This document shows, piece after piece, positions 51,861-61,435 of a DNA stretch of 64,000 nucleotides. The first letter of the stretch is position 1. Each line of letters opens with the position of its first letter. The notes beneath the pieces were generated by a model that had not been told where the DNA came from, did no database searches, and was given only the letters and a program-made list of their open reading frames with translations. The translations under genes were made by a program, and so were the position numbers. The DNA comes from Chitinophaga niabensis (lineage in GTDB: Bacteria; Bacteroidota; Bacteroidia; Chitinophagales; Chitinophagaceae): NCBI RefSeq assembly GCF_900129465.1, contig NZ_FSRA01000002.1:2604001-2668000 (forward strand). The letters are read 5' to 3'.

Positions 51861-53734
51861 ATCACAGCATCTGCTGCGTCAACAGTGATACTTGTTTTTC
51901 CTTTGAAGCCGGTTATTTTTCCGGAGAATAATTCCTTCCCCTTACTATATTTTCGAAGATCTATTTCAAACGTGGCAGGTTGGTTATTATAATTTATAAT
52001 AGCCAGGTAAGCATCATTCATAAAGATACTGGAAGGTGTTTCCCCCGTATGATGGTCCACCGGGCGGAAGATCCCTTCCTGCCGCGCTGCTTTGAGGATG
52101 TCCGGGTTTTGCAGCAGGAGTTGTGCAGCCGGTGAGGCATTACTGTATACCGAGTAATCGTCGCCGGTGATGAGTGTTCCGGTAACAATAGAAGATGTGA
52201 GCCTGGCCCTGTTGGCACCGGGTGTTTCATCTGCAAATACCACATGGTCCGCATCCGCGAAATCATATACTTTATTCTGCCACCAGCCCAGGCTGGTTCC
52301 ATTGAGTGTGTAGGCTGTTTCCTGGATGCTCTTGTATGCATCACAGGCAATACGGCGCATGTGTACATATCTGCCGGTAGCCATATTAGGTGAGATAGCA
52401 GCGTATACCAGCATTTTTCCTTCCAGTTGGTCTATGAGGAATTCCATGCCCTTCCGGAAAGCCTGCATGCCTGTACGCACGGAAGGATCATAGAATGAAT
52501 CCGCTTCAATGGCAGCATGCCCTATAAAGTCTATTTTGATCATTTCAAACCCTGCATCTTTAAACTGTTTGATGCGGTAAATGATCCTTTCCTTCGTAGC
52601 AGGGTGGGTAGGGTCCATGGCACGGGCGCCATCAAAATCGTGGTATTCACCATTTACTTTCGTCCATGTTCCTTTATAATTATAATTGCTTCCTTCTACT
52701 GTTCTGGCCTGTTTTCCCCAATCCACAAATGGTGCCCAGTAAATGCCGGCTTTACATCCTTTCTGTTTGCAATAACTTACAAATGCGGCAAGTTCTTCCT
52801 GCTTCATGTTATCCCAGTAGGAATCCAGGTCAATGTAGATCTGGCCATCTTTACTGCGGAACGCCTTGCAGGAGTCTGCGAAGAAATCAACTACTTTTTT
52901 GGCTTTGGCCAGTGATAGTTTTGTTTGCATACTTCCCCAGCTATTCCAGCCGAAAGGTTTAGCAGCTGTCCATGAATGGATGTAACGGGGTTCAGCTAAG
53001 CGGTTGGCACTGCCATATTGTTCCATACCCGCACGCCAGTCTGCAGCAGGCAATACCAGGACCTTTGGAGAGATACCTTCTGTAACAATGCCATGTTTTA
53101 TCCTGTCCCGTGTACCTGTGCTATCCGTCCAACCGGCTATAACGGAGATATTATTTCCTTCCGCTTTAATGCCAGTCTTCCAGTTATTATGTTCTACTGA
53201 TCCAATGATGAGCCCCCTGTTGCTCACACTGTCAAACAGCGCCGTTACTTCTGAACTGGTGAAAGAGGGTTGTTGCAGATCCGCTACTTTATATTTAACC
53301 CAGGCATCATTATCAAATGGAACAACCACAGCGCTGGTAAAAAGGCTCCTTTGGCCTGTAAGCGGGCTCATATAACGGGAACCTGCACCCTTTAATATAA
53401 GCGCAGTGCAGAACCCGTCTGTTCCATTGTATACATAGAATACCTGTTGCTTCTGACTGCCATTCGCAATTACGTACTGTTTCCCGTTTTTTATGGGAGA
53501 AACGGTAAAGGTCCGCGTTGCCTTTCCGGTATCGGGTTGTTGTGTTTCATCATAAAAGGCGTAGGCATCCTTTATCACTTCTTTTCCTCCTATCCATACA
53601 GAATAAATGCCCCTTTGCAGATCGTAGGCAATACGATCGTTTTTCCCGAAAGGGATGGTCTTTACATTTTGTGCCTTTGTTGTTAATAATGAACAAAGCA
53701 GTATTATAAGTGATAAAGGATACCTGGGATGCAT
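51842..53734 (-). CDS. Exported clan GH-D glycoside hydrolase (GH27/36-like, probable alpha-galactosidase)
   Basis: A 630-residue secreted enzyme with a signal peptide (about 1-21). An N-terminal beta-sandwich (about 25-270) precedes a TIM barrel of the GH27/GH36 clan: KPFGWNSWGSMQ (about 270-281), QIYIDLDSYWDN, CKAGIYWAPFVDWG, the nucleophile-type strand MIKIDFIGHAAIE (about 415-427) and YVHMRRIACDAYKS. A C-terminal beta domain follows. It is less typical than the GH36 enzyme encoded 11 nt upstream, so the linkage it cuts may differ. It is the third gene of the GntR-GH36-GH operon and probably acts in the periplasm on oligosaccharides imported by SusCD. Confidence 0.82.
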   Translation of the reverse strand: MHPRYPLSLIILLCSLLTTKAQNVKTIPFGKNDRIAYDLQRGIYSVWIGGKEVIKDAYAFYDETQQPDTGKATRTFTVSPIKNGKQYVIANGSQKQQVFYVYNGTDGFCTALILKGAGSRYMSPLTGQRSLFTSAVVVPFDNDAWVKYKVADLQQPSFTSSEVTALFDSVSNRGLIIGSVEHNNWKTGIKAEGNNISVIAGWTDSTGTRDRIKHGIVTEGISPKVLVLPAADWRAGMEQYGSANRLAEPRYIHSWTAAKPFGWNSWGSMQTKLSLAKAKKVVDFFADSCKAFRSKDGQIYIDLDSYWDNMKQEELAAFVSYCKQKGCKAGIYWAPFVDWGKQARTVEGSNYNYKGTWTKVNGEYHDFDGARAMDPTHPATKERIIYRIKQFKDAGFEMIKIDFIGHAAIEADSFYDPSVRTGMQAFRKGMEFLIDQLEGKMLVYAAISPNMATGRYVHMRRIACDAYKSIQETAYTLNGTSLGWWQNKVYDFADADHVVFADETPGANRARLTSSIVTGTLITGDDYSVYSNASPAAQLLLQNPDILKAARQEGIFRPVDHHTGETPSSIFMNDAYLAIINYNNQPATFEIDLRKYSKGKELFSGKITGFKGKTSITVDAADAVIYRLSK

Positions 53735-53745
53735 ATTGTTAAACT

Positions 53746-55866
53746 TTACATGGCTGTTATTTCAAATACCTTGCTGGTTAATTCTTTTTCCGAAGAAACC
53801 GGTAAACCTATTTTCATCAGATAGTCTCCTGAATAGGCTGATTCCTTTCCTTCCGCGTTGATCTCTTTCACTGTATATTTCTTTTGTGGATCAAGCCCGT
53901 TTAAACGCACCTTACGGAATTGTTCCCCATATTGTGTATGAAGATTGTAAGCGAATAATACGGACTTCGTTTTATTATCATTGACATACATCAGTACGGC
54001 CCTTCTTTCTTTATAAGGAGATACCAGGCGGTATAATGCACCATGCGCGATCACATCTTTTAAGCGATTGTAGTTTTTGATGGCCTCCTGGCTGAAACGC
54101 CACTCTTCTTCCGTGAACTTGTTCACATCTATATCATAACCCAGGCGCCCCATCATGGCTACATCTGTTCTGAACTTCAGGGATTGTTTGCCCCAGGAGG
54201 TAACATGGCTGGAAATTGTAAAGGAAGGGAAGAAGTAAGAATATCCCCACTGCATAAACACCCTTTCCAACCCATCTGTATTATCGCTGGGCCAGAATTC
54301 CGTGAAGTAACGTAATGCCCCATAATCCACCCGGCCGCCACCGCCGGAGCAAAGCATCATGGGAAGATGCGGATACTTTACACGGAGCTTCTCCAGTATT
54401 TTATACAGGCTTTGTGTGTAGGCAATAGATAAAGAAGATTGTTGTTCTTTCAGGAAGGGAGACCATGCATTCGTCATCATACGGTTGCAATCCCATTTGA
54501 TATAAGCAATGCCGGGATTTTTTGTCAGCAGTTTATCTACCACATCATATACAAAATCCTGTACGGCCGGATTTACAAGGTCCAGCACCAGCTGGTTGCG
54601 GAAGTAATCTTCCGGGCGGTTAGGTAGTTTCAGTACCCAATCCGGATGATCTTCGTACAATTTACTCCTGGGGTTTATCATTTCCGGCTCCAGCCAGATG
54701 CCAAACTTTATCTGGTTGGCAGTGGCTTCTTTTACCAGGTGACCAATGCCATGTGGCAGTTTGGCTTTATTTTCCTCCCAGTCGCCCAATCCGGCATGAT
54801 CACTATTCCGGGGGTATTTATTAGCAAACCAGCCATCGTCCAGCAGAAAGAGGTCTGCACCGAGTTTACGGGTTTCGGCAAAGAGGGAGGTCAGTTTTTG
54901 TTCATCAAAATCAAAACCTGTGGCTTCCCAGTTATTGAGCAATACCATCCTGGAACTATCTCCATCCATTACCCCATATTTACCTGCCCAGCTATGAAAG
55001 TTCCGGCTGGCAGTTCCTTTACCCGTAGTGGAATAGGTGAATATAAATGCCGGTGTAATAAAAGATTTACCAGCCGGTAAAGGATAATCAGCAGCATAAT
55101 TATTCATGCCGGCTATCATACGCAGCGCATTCTGTTCATCCACTTCAAACGCAAACCGGAAGTTACCTGACCATGCCAGTGTACCTGCCAGTACTTCTCC
55201 ATTGTTTTCATCAGCCGGCTGATCTAAGGAGAGAAAGAAAAAAGGTGGCTGGTACATATGCGCACGGGAACCTAATTTACTGTCCAGGATCTTGATCCCG
55301 CTGGTTAATTCTGTTTCCTGGACCTTCATTTCCTCTGCCCAGTCGCCATGGAATTGTGTAAGCCAGTAATGTGGCGCATCAAAATGTAACATCGCAGAAG
55401 CATAGTTGTGCAGGGTGACGGTCCCTTTTTCCTGGTGTGTGATCTCTGTAAAGCTTTTAAAGATGTTCTCCCGGTAATAGGCCGTGAGATGCAGCTTTAC
55501 CTGGATAGGGTATACGGGATCTTTTAAGGTGATAATAGTAGTACTGGTGTTGGCATCTTCTTTTTTTGTTTCAACTCCTGCAAATACCAGGTCTAAAGAA
55601 GGATTGCCGTCTTTGTGGGTCACTCTTATAGCAGGTTCAAAAAGGTCGTTCATACCAGCTGCTATATACGCCTGGTGCCGGCTGGCTTTTACTTCTGCCG
55701 GTGTGGATAGTTTTTCACCAAGGTAACTTTGGTACAGTTTTCCTTTTTCATTTACCTGCAATAGCCATTGCAGGTGATTTGTTTCAATTGCGATCTGTTG
55801 CTGCGCCAATAGCTGCGCAGCCGGATAGAATACAGACAATACGATGATGAGTAGTTTCCTTTTCAT
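53746..55866 (-). CDS. Exported GH36 alpha-galactosidase
   Basis: A 706-residue secreted retaining alpha-galactosidase. The signal peptide ends near residue 22 (AQLLAQQ). An N-terminal beta domain (about 25-300) precedes the TIM barrel with LFLLDDGWFANKYPRNSDHAGLGDW (about 343-367), GIWLEPEMINPRS (about 393-405), the nucleophile Asp in YIKWDCNR (about 455-462), CSGGGGRVDYGALRY (about 502-516) and the acid/base Asp in EFWPSDNTD (about 519-527). It removes terminal alpha-galactose from oligosaccharides such as raffinose or galactomannan fragments. It lies 9 nt after the GntR gene and 11 nt before a second clan GH-D enzyme. Confidence 0.95.
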   Translation of the reverse strand: MKRKLLIIVLSVFYPAAQLLAQQQIAIETNHLQWLLQVNEKGKLYQSYLGEKLSTPAEVKASRHQAYIAAGMNDLFEPAIRVTHKDGNPSLDLVFAGVETKKEDANTSTTIITLKDPVYPIQVKLHLTAYYRENIFKSFTEITHQEKGTVTLHNYASAMLHFDAPHYWLTQFHGDWAEEMKVQETELTSGIKILDSKLGSRAHMYQPPFFFLSLDQPADENNGEVLAGTLAWSGNFRFAFEVDEQNALRMIAGMNNYAADYPLPAGKSFITPAFIFTYSTTGKGTASRNFHSWAGKYGVMDGDSSRMVLLNNWEATGFDFDEQKLTSLFAETRKLGADLFLLDDGWFANKYPRNSDHAGLGDWEENKAKLPHGIGHLVKEATANQIKFGIWLEPEMINPRSKLYEDHPDWVLKLPNRPEDYFRNQLVLDLVNPAVQDFVYDVVDKLLTKNPGIAYIKWDCNRMMTNAWSPFLKEQQSSLSIAYTQSLYKILEKLRVKYPHLPMMLCSGGGGRVDYGALRYFTEFWPSDNTDGLERVFMQWGYSYFFPSFTISSHVTSWGKQSLKFRTDVAMMGRLGYDIDVNKFTEEEWRFSQEAIKNYNRLKDVIAHGALYRLVSPYKERRAVLMYVNDNKTKSVLFAYNLHTQYGEQFRKVRLNGLDPQKKYTVKEINAEGKESAYSGDYLMKIGLPVSSEKELTSKVFEITAM

Positions 55867-55875
55867 TACTTTATT

Positions 55876-56892
55876 TTACAATGATTTCCTTCTGATAAGG
55901 ATAGTGGGTAATACTTCCTGAATCTTTTCCCTACTCAGTACAAAGTCTGCAGCTTTCGCTGCCATGAGTTCAAAGTCCGTGGAATAAGTGGTGATACCGT
56001 TACAAATGATCTCCTTCACGATATCATCATTATGTGAGAGTATGCCTACATCCTTTCCGGGTATCAGTTCCTTTTCTGTACAATCTTTCAGGATGGACCA
56101 TAGCTCTGTGTTATTGATCGTATAATAAACCTTCCCTTTGGCTACGGTACCGGGCAGATATGCTGTTTTGATCACGCCCTTTATTTTACAGTCTTTGATA
56201 AAGCGTTTGAAGGCTTTGAGTATTTCTATGGGCGTATCCGTAGCCGGACGATAATAGAAGATCATTTCGTCATAACGCCGGATGGTTTCTGCTAAAGAGC
56301 AGAATACCTGGTAGGATGATTCCCCGAATTCCTGTACAATGTAGGAGTAGTCTGCCTCTAAGGGTTCATGCCGGTCGATCATCAGGAATTTATCCATTGG
56401 CAGCACTTTCAGGATCTCCGCTGTTTTAGGATGTGGAATGGGTGCTACAACATACATACCGTACCGCCCTTTAATGGTAGACACAATGGATTCGAATACC
56501 TCTATATTATTATGATGGAAGAAAACATCCAGCTGGATGTTTTCGCCGATATTAGCGCGGAAGGTTTTATAGAACGTTTCCTGGAAGGTGTCGAAGGCAA
56601 ACAGGAGCAAAGCTACTTTCAGTTGCTGGCCTGTATCATTGCTGCTTACAAAAAAACCTTTCCTGTTGCGGGAAGTCACAATACCTCTTTCTACTAATTC
56701 CTTATATCCCCTGGCAATTGTTTCCCGGGCAAAGCCCAGTTCGCTGATCAGTTTATTCACGGAAGGCAGGGCATCTCCCCTGGACAATAACCTGGCATTA
56801 ATAGTATTGATGATCCCCTGCACCAGCTGCTCGTGTTTGGACATACCGGGTATCCCTTCCAGCTCATGTATCTGTTCATATATATCCTGCAT
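55876..56892 (-). CDS. GntR-family regulator with periplasmic-binding-protein-like sensor domain
   Basis: A 338-residue regulator. The N-terminal GntR winged helix (about 18-85: LVQGIINTINARLLSRGDALPSVNKLISELGFARETIARGYKELVERG) is joined to a LacI-like sugar-binding domain (about 95-335: VALLLFAFDTFQETFYKTFRAN; DVGILSHNDD). This GntR/peripla_BP_3 combination is common in Bacteroidota carbohydrate loci. It is the first gene of the operon with the two glycosidases (9 nt before GH36), so it probably responds to their product sugar. It is divergent from the lacI gene; promoter boxes lie in the 172-nt gap. Confidence 0.9.
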   Translation of the reverse strand: MQDIYEQIHELEGIPGMSKHEQLVQGIINTINARLLSRGDALPSVNKLISELGFARETIARGYKELVERGIVTSRNRKGFFVSSNDTGQQLKVALLLFAFDTFQETFYKTFRANIGENIQLDVFFHHNNIEVFESIVSTIKGRYGMYVVAPIPHPKTAEILKVLPMDKFLMIDRHEPLEADYSYIVQEFGESSYQVFCSLAETIRRYDEMIFYYRPATDTPIEILKAFKRFIKDCKIKGVIKTAYLPGTVAKGKVYYTINNTELWSILKDCTEKELIPGKDVGILSHNDDIVKEIICNGITTYSTDFELMAAKAADFVLSREKIQEVLPTILIRRKSL

Positions 56893-56915
56893 CTGTTCTG
56901 TACTATACTATTCTA

Positions 56916-56947
56916 CTAAACTAGTGTCTTTTTTTAATTCCTGCAAC
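56916..56947 (-). promoter_or_regulatory. Promoter of the GntR-glycosidase operon
   Basis: On the minus strand GTTG (56944-56947) lies 20 nt before TAGTTTAG (56916-56923), one base from TAnnTTTG, and 24 nt before the ATG at 56892. The -7 box sits inside an ACTAGT palindrome, so a regulator could cover it. Confidence 0.5.
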
Positions 56948-57004
56948 TCTTTTCCTAAAAAATAGAATTTCTGAGATTTATGTTCTTTTTTCCGAAAAGG
57001 CTAT

Positions 57005-57032
57005 TATATTTGTAGAAATGAATGCGTAGTCA
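57005..57032 (+). promoter_or_regulatory. lacI promoter with overlapping LacI-type operator
   Basis: A perfect -7 box TATATTTG (57005-57012) is followed at the expected transcription start by TGAATGCGTAGTCA (57019-57032), a palindrome of the LacI-family form TGAnTnCGnAnTCA with a central CG. This is the classical place for autorepression. Confidence 0.7.
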
Positions 57033-57064
57033 TTTTTTATTCCACCTTCAGAAAAGACATTCTA

Positions 57065-58060
57065 TTGGAGAAGAAAAATTATACATCACAGGATGTAGCA
57101 GATATGGCAGGGGTTTCCCAGTCTACTGTTTCAAGGGTTTTTGCCGGAAATACGAATGTTTCTGCCAAGAAGAGGAAAAAGATCCTCGAAGTGGCGGAGA
57201 AGCTGGATTATCAGCCTAATGCTATCGCCAGGGGCCTGATAACCAATAAAACGAAGATGGTGGGTATTGTGATCAAGTATTTTCATAATCCTTTTTACTC
57301 TGAGGTACTTTCTGCATTTTATAACAGGTTATCCTCATTAGGCTATCACCTTATTTTTATCAATTCAGATAACGATGAGATCCAGGCCAGCGAGATCAAC
57401 CTGTTGATTGACTATAAGGTAGAAGGAGTGATCATCACCGATGCTATCCTCTCATCTTCCGCAGCCAAAAAACTATCGCGTAATAATACCACCGTTGTAC
57501 TGTTCAACCGCTATATCAAAGACTCTGAGTCTAAAGCGGTGTACTGTGATAACTACTTTGCAGGCCGGCAGCTGGCCACCTATCTTGTAGAAATGGGGCA
57601 TAAGTCGATCGCGTTTATATCAGGACCATTCAATACCTCTACCACAATAGACAGGAAACAAGGCTTCGAAGAAGTGCTGGCAGAAAGAGGGCTTCCTCCC
57701 TTACACGTTGAAAGCGGAATATATACATATGAGAGCGGGTTTAAAGCCGCCCAGGCTTTAGTGGCCATGAAAGAAAAGGTGGATTGCATCTTCTGTGCAA
57801 ATGACATTACGGCCCTTGGTGCCATAGAAGCGATCCGGGAAATGGGATTAAGCATACCCGAAGACATTTCTGTTGTTGGATTCGACGATATCAATATGGC
57901 AAACTGGCCATCCTATTCCTTAACCACCTGGAAGCAGCCGATAGATGAAATGGTGGACAATGCCGTAAAACTATTATTGGGAGAAGAAACAAACCAGGAG
58001 AATGTAGTGAAACTAAAAGGGAACCTTGTGATCAGAAAATCAGTTAAGGCAAAGAAATGA
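57065..58060 (+). CDS. LacI-family transcriptional regulator (TTG start)
   Basis: A 331-residue LacI/PurR-type regulator. The HTH and hinge helix lie in residues 1-60 (YTSQDVADMAGVSQSTVSRVFAGNTNVSAKKRKKILEVAEKLDYQPNAIARGL). The effector-binding domain spans about 62-330 (VGIVIKYFHNPFYSEVLSAFYNRL; DCIFCANDITALGAIEAIREMGLSIPEDISVVGFDD). No in-frame ATG precedes the HTH, and TTG at 57065 gives the expected N-terminus. A matching operator lies at its own promoter and another directly after the gene, upstream of susC, so it likely represses both until the glycan product arrives. It is divergent from the gntR operon. Confidence 0.93.
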   Translation: MEKKNYTSQDVADMAGVSQSTVSRVFAGNTNVSAKKRKKILEVAEKLDYQPNAIARGLITNKTKMVGIVIKYFHNPFYSEVLSAFYNRLSSLGYHLIFINSDNDEIQASEINLLIDYKVEGVIITDAILSSSAAKKLSRNNTTVVLFNRYIKDSESKAVYCDNYFAGRQLATYLVEMGHKSIAFISGPFNTSTTIDRKQGFEEVLAERGLPPLHVESGIYTYESGFKAAQALVAMKEKVDCIFCANDITALGAIEAIREMGLSIPEDISVVGFDDINMANWPSYSLTTWKQPIDEMVDNAVKLLLGEETNQENVVKLKGNLVIRKSVKAKK

Positions 58061-58084
58061 CGTGCCCTTTTTTTTGAATTAATA

Positions 58085-58098
58085 TGACTACGTATTCA
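58085..58098 (+). promoter_or_regulatory. LacI-type operator upstream of susC (locus 2)
   Basis: TGACTACGTATTCA is a near-perfect palindrome (core TACGTA). It matches the reverse complement of the lacI-promoter site at 57019-57032 in 13 of 14 positions. It lies 25 nt after the lacI stop and about 205 nt before the susC ATG. Confidence 0.65.
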
Positions 58099-58129
58099 AA
58101 TTGATATTTAATACTCAGCAATTGAATGG

Positions 58130-58251
58130 CTGACCAGGTACCGGTCAGTCAAACGATACACTATTGACCAAAATCAGCCATAGCTGCTCCTTGGAGCTAT
58201 GCAGCAGATCAATCTATGTCCGGAAGAGAGGCAAGGAATGTATGATTCCTT
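58130..58251 (+). promoter_or_regulatory. susC leader region with three inverted repeats
   Basis: The gap holds CTGACC...GGTCAG (58130-58148), CATAGCT...AGCTATG (58179-58201) and AAGGAAT-N5-ATTCCTT (58233-58251). They would fold as hairpins in a long susC leader if transcription starts near the LacI operator. No consensus promoter box is clear in this stretch. Confidence 0.4.
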
Positions 58252-58302
58252 ACACGTGCGCAATTGTTAAATAAGGCAGAACCTTTTTAAACCTATTTCT
58301 TT

Positions 58303-61300
58303 ATGCAATTGTTTACAAGTTCCATGTTTACCGATCGTCTGTTCGGAAAATGTTTATTGCTGATGCTGTTATGTTATTGCATCAGTCCACTTTCAACCAA
58401 AGCCACCATTACGCCTCTTTCTTTTGTTGTTTCCGGAACGGTCACCAATGAAAAGGATGAAGTGTTACCCGGATCATCGGTACGTATTAAAGGATCCGCA
58501 AAAGGTGTTACTACAGACATGAATGGAAAATTCATGATCGAAGTACAAAGGGAAGAAGATTCCCTGATCGTTAGCTTTGTTGGCTATAAGAACACTACCA
58601 TTCTTGTGGGTAGCCAAAGGACCGTGATCGTTAAATTACTGCCGGATGAAGAAAGCCAGAAATTAAATGAAGTACAGGTAGTGGGTTTCGGAACGCAAAG
58701 GAAAAGCACCATGGTAGGTGCGGTATCCACTGTTTCCGTGAAAGAGATCCAGAAGGTGGCCACACCCTCCCTTACCAATGCTATTGGTGGTAAACTAGCT
58801 GGTGTGATCACCCGCCAGACTTCCGGCGAGCCGGGATATGATGCTGCCAAGATCTTTATCCGTGGCCTGGTTTCACAAAGTGGTACCAACAAACCACTGA
58901 TCATTGTGGATGGGGCGGAACGTGAATTGCAGGATTACTGGACCACCATGAACATCCAGGAAATTGAAAGCTTTTCTGTATTAAAAGATGCTTCCGCTAC
59001 AGCCGTATATGGTAACAGGGGAGCCAATGGTGTGGTATTGATCACTACCCGCAAAGGTACTGTGGGCAAACCCACCGTCACCCTGCGTTCAGAAATGGCT
59101 GCGGTGATACCGATGCGTATAGAAGATAACATCGATGGCTTTGAATATGCATCATTGCATAATGAAGCATTGGCGAATGTTGGGCTGCCGCCTAAATATT
59201 CTCCGCAGGAACTGCAAAAGTACAAGGATGGATCTGATCCTTATCTATACCCCAATGTTAACTGGTACGATGTTGTGTTGAAAAGGCGTACCCGCCAGCT
59301 CATGAATAACCTGGGTGTATCCGGAGGTTCAGAGGCTGTGAGATATTATGTGAACCTGGGGTATACTATCCAGGAAGGTATCTATAATGAAGATCCCGCA
59401 AATGCCTACAAAACAAACGCTGCTCTTAAACGATATAACTTCAGATCCAACGTAGATATAAAACTGCGCAAGAACCTTACCCTGGAATTAGGGCTGTCTG
59501 GTATCATATCCGGTGCTAATTTCCCCGGTCGTGATGCCGGCGGTATTTTCACTTCGCTGAAACTTACAGCACCCAATGCTTACCCTATCAAAAACCCCAA
59601 TGGCAGCCAACCCGGTGCATTCGGCGACCTGGCATTGAACCCCTACGCTGTTGTTACGCAAACAGGCTATACAAAACAGTTCTACAATACACTGGTAAGC
59701 AACCTGGGTGTTAAATGGGACCTCTCGTCTGTAACGCCGGGATTGTCTGTACGGGGCCTCACTGCTTTTGATGTGGTGGATATTACACAGAACGTAAGGC
59801 AGAAAAGCCCGGCTACTTTCTTTTATACAAAGGACCCTGTTACCGGTGTTGAATCATACAGACCCATTGCATCAGAATCTGCACTGGGTTTCTATAACCT
59901 GAACGAAACTTACAGGACCATCTATGGGCAGGTTTCTGCTAATTACGACCGCTCTTTTGGAAACCATAATGTAACCGGGTTATTAGCTGCGGAAAGAAGG
60001 GAGTACGTGAATGTGAACACCACCAGTTCCATCGCTAACTTACCTGAACGCCGCCAGGGGTTGGTAGGCCGCTTTACTTACAATTACGATTTCCGTTACC
60101 TCTTTGAAGTGAGCGCGGGGTATAACGGATCGGAGAATTTCCCTAAAGGCAGACAATATGGATTGTTCCCTTCAGTGGGTGTTGGCTGGTTGATCTCCAA
60201 TGAAAACTTCTGGAACAAGAATGTGGTGAGCACATTGAAAATAAGAGGTAACTACGGCGTAGTGGGCAACGACAGGATCGGGGGAGCAAGGTTCCTTTTC
60301 CTTTCAACCTATAATAAATCTGCCGGTGGTTATACATTCGGCCTGAACCAGAATATTAATCCCGGTGGTAAAAGTGAAGCCCGCATCGGCAACGAGAATG
60401 TGACCTGGGAAACAGCTTACAAATCAGATGTGGGGCTTGATCTTGAATTGTTCCAGGGCAAAGTGACGCTTACTGCAGATGTATTCCATGAACGCAGGGA
60501 AGGCCAGTTGCTGGAACGGAAGATCTTCCCGATCTATACCGGTTACCCTTCCGGATCTATTCCTTATGGCAACGTAGGTATCTCTACTAATAAAGGAATA
60601 GATGGAAGTATCCAGATCAGGAACACTACCAAAAGCGGTTTCTATTATTCTTTCAACGGCACCTTCACCTATGCTAAGAATGTGATCATTGAGAACGATG
60701 CGCCCAAAGCTTTGTACCCCTACCAGGACCTTAGAGGAAGCGCCATTGGATCCAACCTGGGTTACAGGGCATTGGGTTTCTTTCAGGACCAGCGGGATAT
60801 AGATAACAGTCCTACTCAAACAGACCTTCAATCCATCATCCGCCCGGGAGATATTAAATATGAAGATATCAACAAAGATGGCAGGATCAATGATGCAGAC
60901 CGTGTGATCATTGGCAGTTATGGTTCAGAACCGCAGATCATGTTTGGCTTTGGTGCCACAGCAGGATGGAAAGGTTTTGATGCAACGATCTTTTTCACCG
61001 GCGCAGCCAGAAGGGATTTCTTCTTCACACAAGGCTGGACGGCCTGGGCTTTCTCGGGAACGATCGGAAGTTATAATGTAATGCAGCAGGTATATGATAA
61101 ACGCTGGGTTGCAGGGGCTGATAATTCAAATGCTGAATTCCCTGCTGTAAGGGCCGGTAGTACCAATAACTATATTGGTTCCACCCTCTGGCAGCGCAGT
61201 GGCGATTACCTGCGGATCAAGAATGCGGAGATAGGATATACGATCCCTGTGAACATCACACACAAAGCCACGCTTAAAAGCATCAGGGTGTTTGTGCAGG

Positions 61301-61416
61301 GTACCAACCTGGCTACCTGGGATCATATAAAAGTGATCGATCCTGAATCCAATTTTGGAACGGGTAACTACCCTGTTACACAGAACTTCAATTTTGGATT
61401 AGAAGTTAATTTTTAG
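58303..61416 (+). CDS. SusC/RagA-family TonB-dependent outer-membrane transporter
   Basis: A 1037-residue glycan-import channel. After the signal peptide (about 15-35) come the carboxypeptidase-like domain (FVVSGTVTNEKDEVLPGSSVRIKGSAKGVTTDMNGKF), a TonB-box-like stretch (LNEVQVVGFGTQRK) and the plug (IFIRGLVSQSGTNKPLIIVDGAERELQDYW; SVLKDASATAVYGNRGANGVVLITTRKG). The barrel ends FNFGLEVNF. The start may be at 58324 (MFTDRLF), which gives a more usual signal peptide. It forms the import complex with the SusD 19 nt downstream. The LacI operator and three hairpins precede it. Confidence 0.95.
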   Translation: MQLFTSSMFTDRLFGKCLLLMLLCYCISPLSTKATITPLSFVVSGTVTNEKDEVLPGSSVRIKGSAKGVTTDMNGKFMIEVQREEDSLIVSFVGYKNTTILVGSQRTVIVKLLPDEESQKLNEVQVVGFGTQRKSTMVGAVSTVSVKEIQKVATPSLTNAIGGKLAGVITRQTSGEPGYDAAKIFIRGLVSQSGTNKPLIIVDGAERELQDYWTTMNIQEIESFSVLKDASATAVYGNRGANGVVLITTRKGTVGKPTVTLRSEMAAVIPMRIEDNIDGFEYASLHNEALANVGLPPKYSPQELQKYKDGSDPYLYPNVNWYDVVLKRRTRQLMNNLGVSGGSEAVRYYVNLGYTIQEGIYNEDPANAYKTNAALKRYNFRSNVDIKLRKNLTLELGLSGIISGANFPGRDAGGIFTSLKLTAPNAYPIKNPNGSQPGAFGDLALNPYAVVTQTGYTKQFYNTLVSNLGVKWDLSSVTPGLSVRGLTAFDVVDITQNVRQKSPATFFYTKDPVTGVESYRPIASESALGFYNLNETYRTIYGQVSANYDRSFGNHNVTGLLAAERREYVNVNTTSSIANLPERRQGLVGRFTYNYDFRYLFEVSAGYNGSENFPKGRQYGLFPSVGVGWLISNENFWNKNVVSTLKIRGNYGVVGNDRIGGARFLFLSTYNKSAGGYTFGLNQNINPGGKSEARIGNENVTWETAYKSDVGLDLELFQGKVTLTADVFHERREGQLLERKIFPIYTGYPSGSIPYGNVGISTNKGIDGSIQIRNTTKSGFYYSFNGTFTYAKNVIIENDAPKALYPYQDLRGSAIGSNLGYRALGFFQDQRDIDNSPTQTDLQSIIRPGDIKYEDINKDGRINDADRVIIGSYGSEPQIMFGFGATAGWKGFDATIFFTGAARRDFFFTQGWTAWAFSGTIGSYNVMQQVYDKRWVAGADNSNAEFPAVRAGSTNNYIGSTLWQRSGDYLRIKNAEIGYTIPVNITHKATLKSIRVFVQGTNLATWDHIKVIDPESNFGTGNYPVTQNFNFGLEVNF

Positions 61417-61435
61417 CCTTTCAAAACAAGCTATT

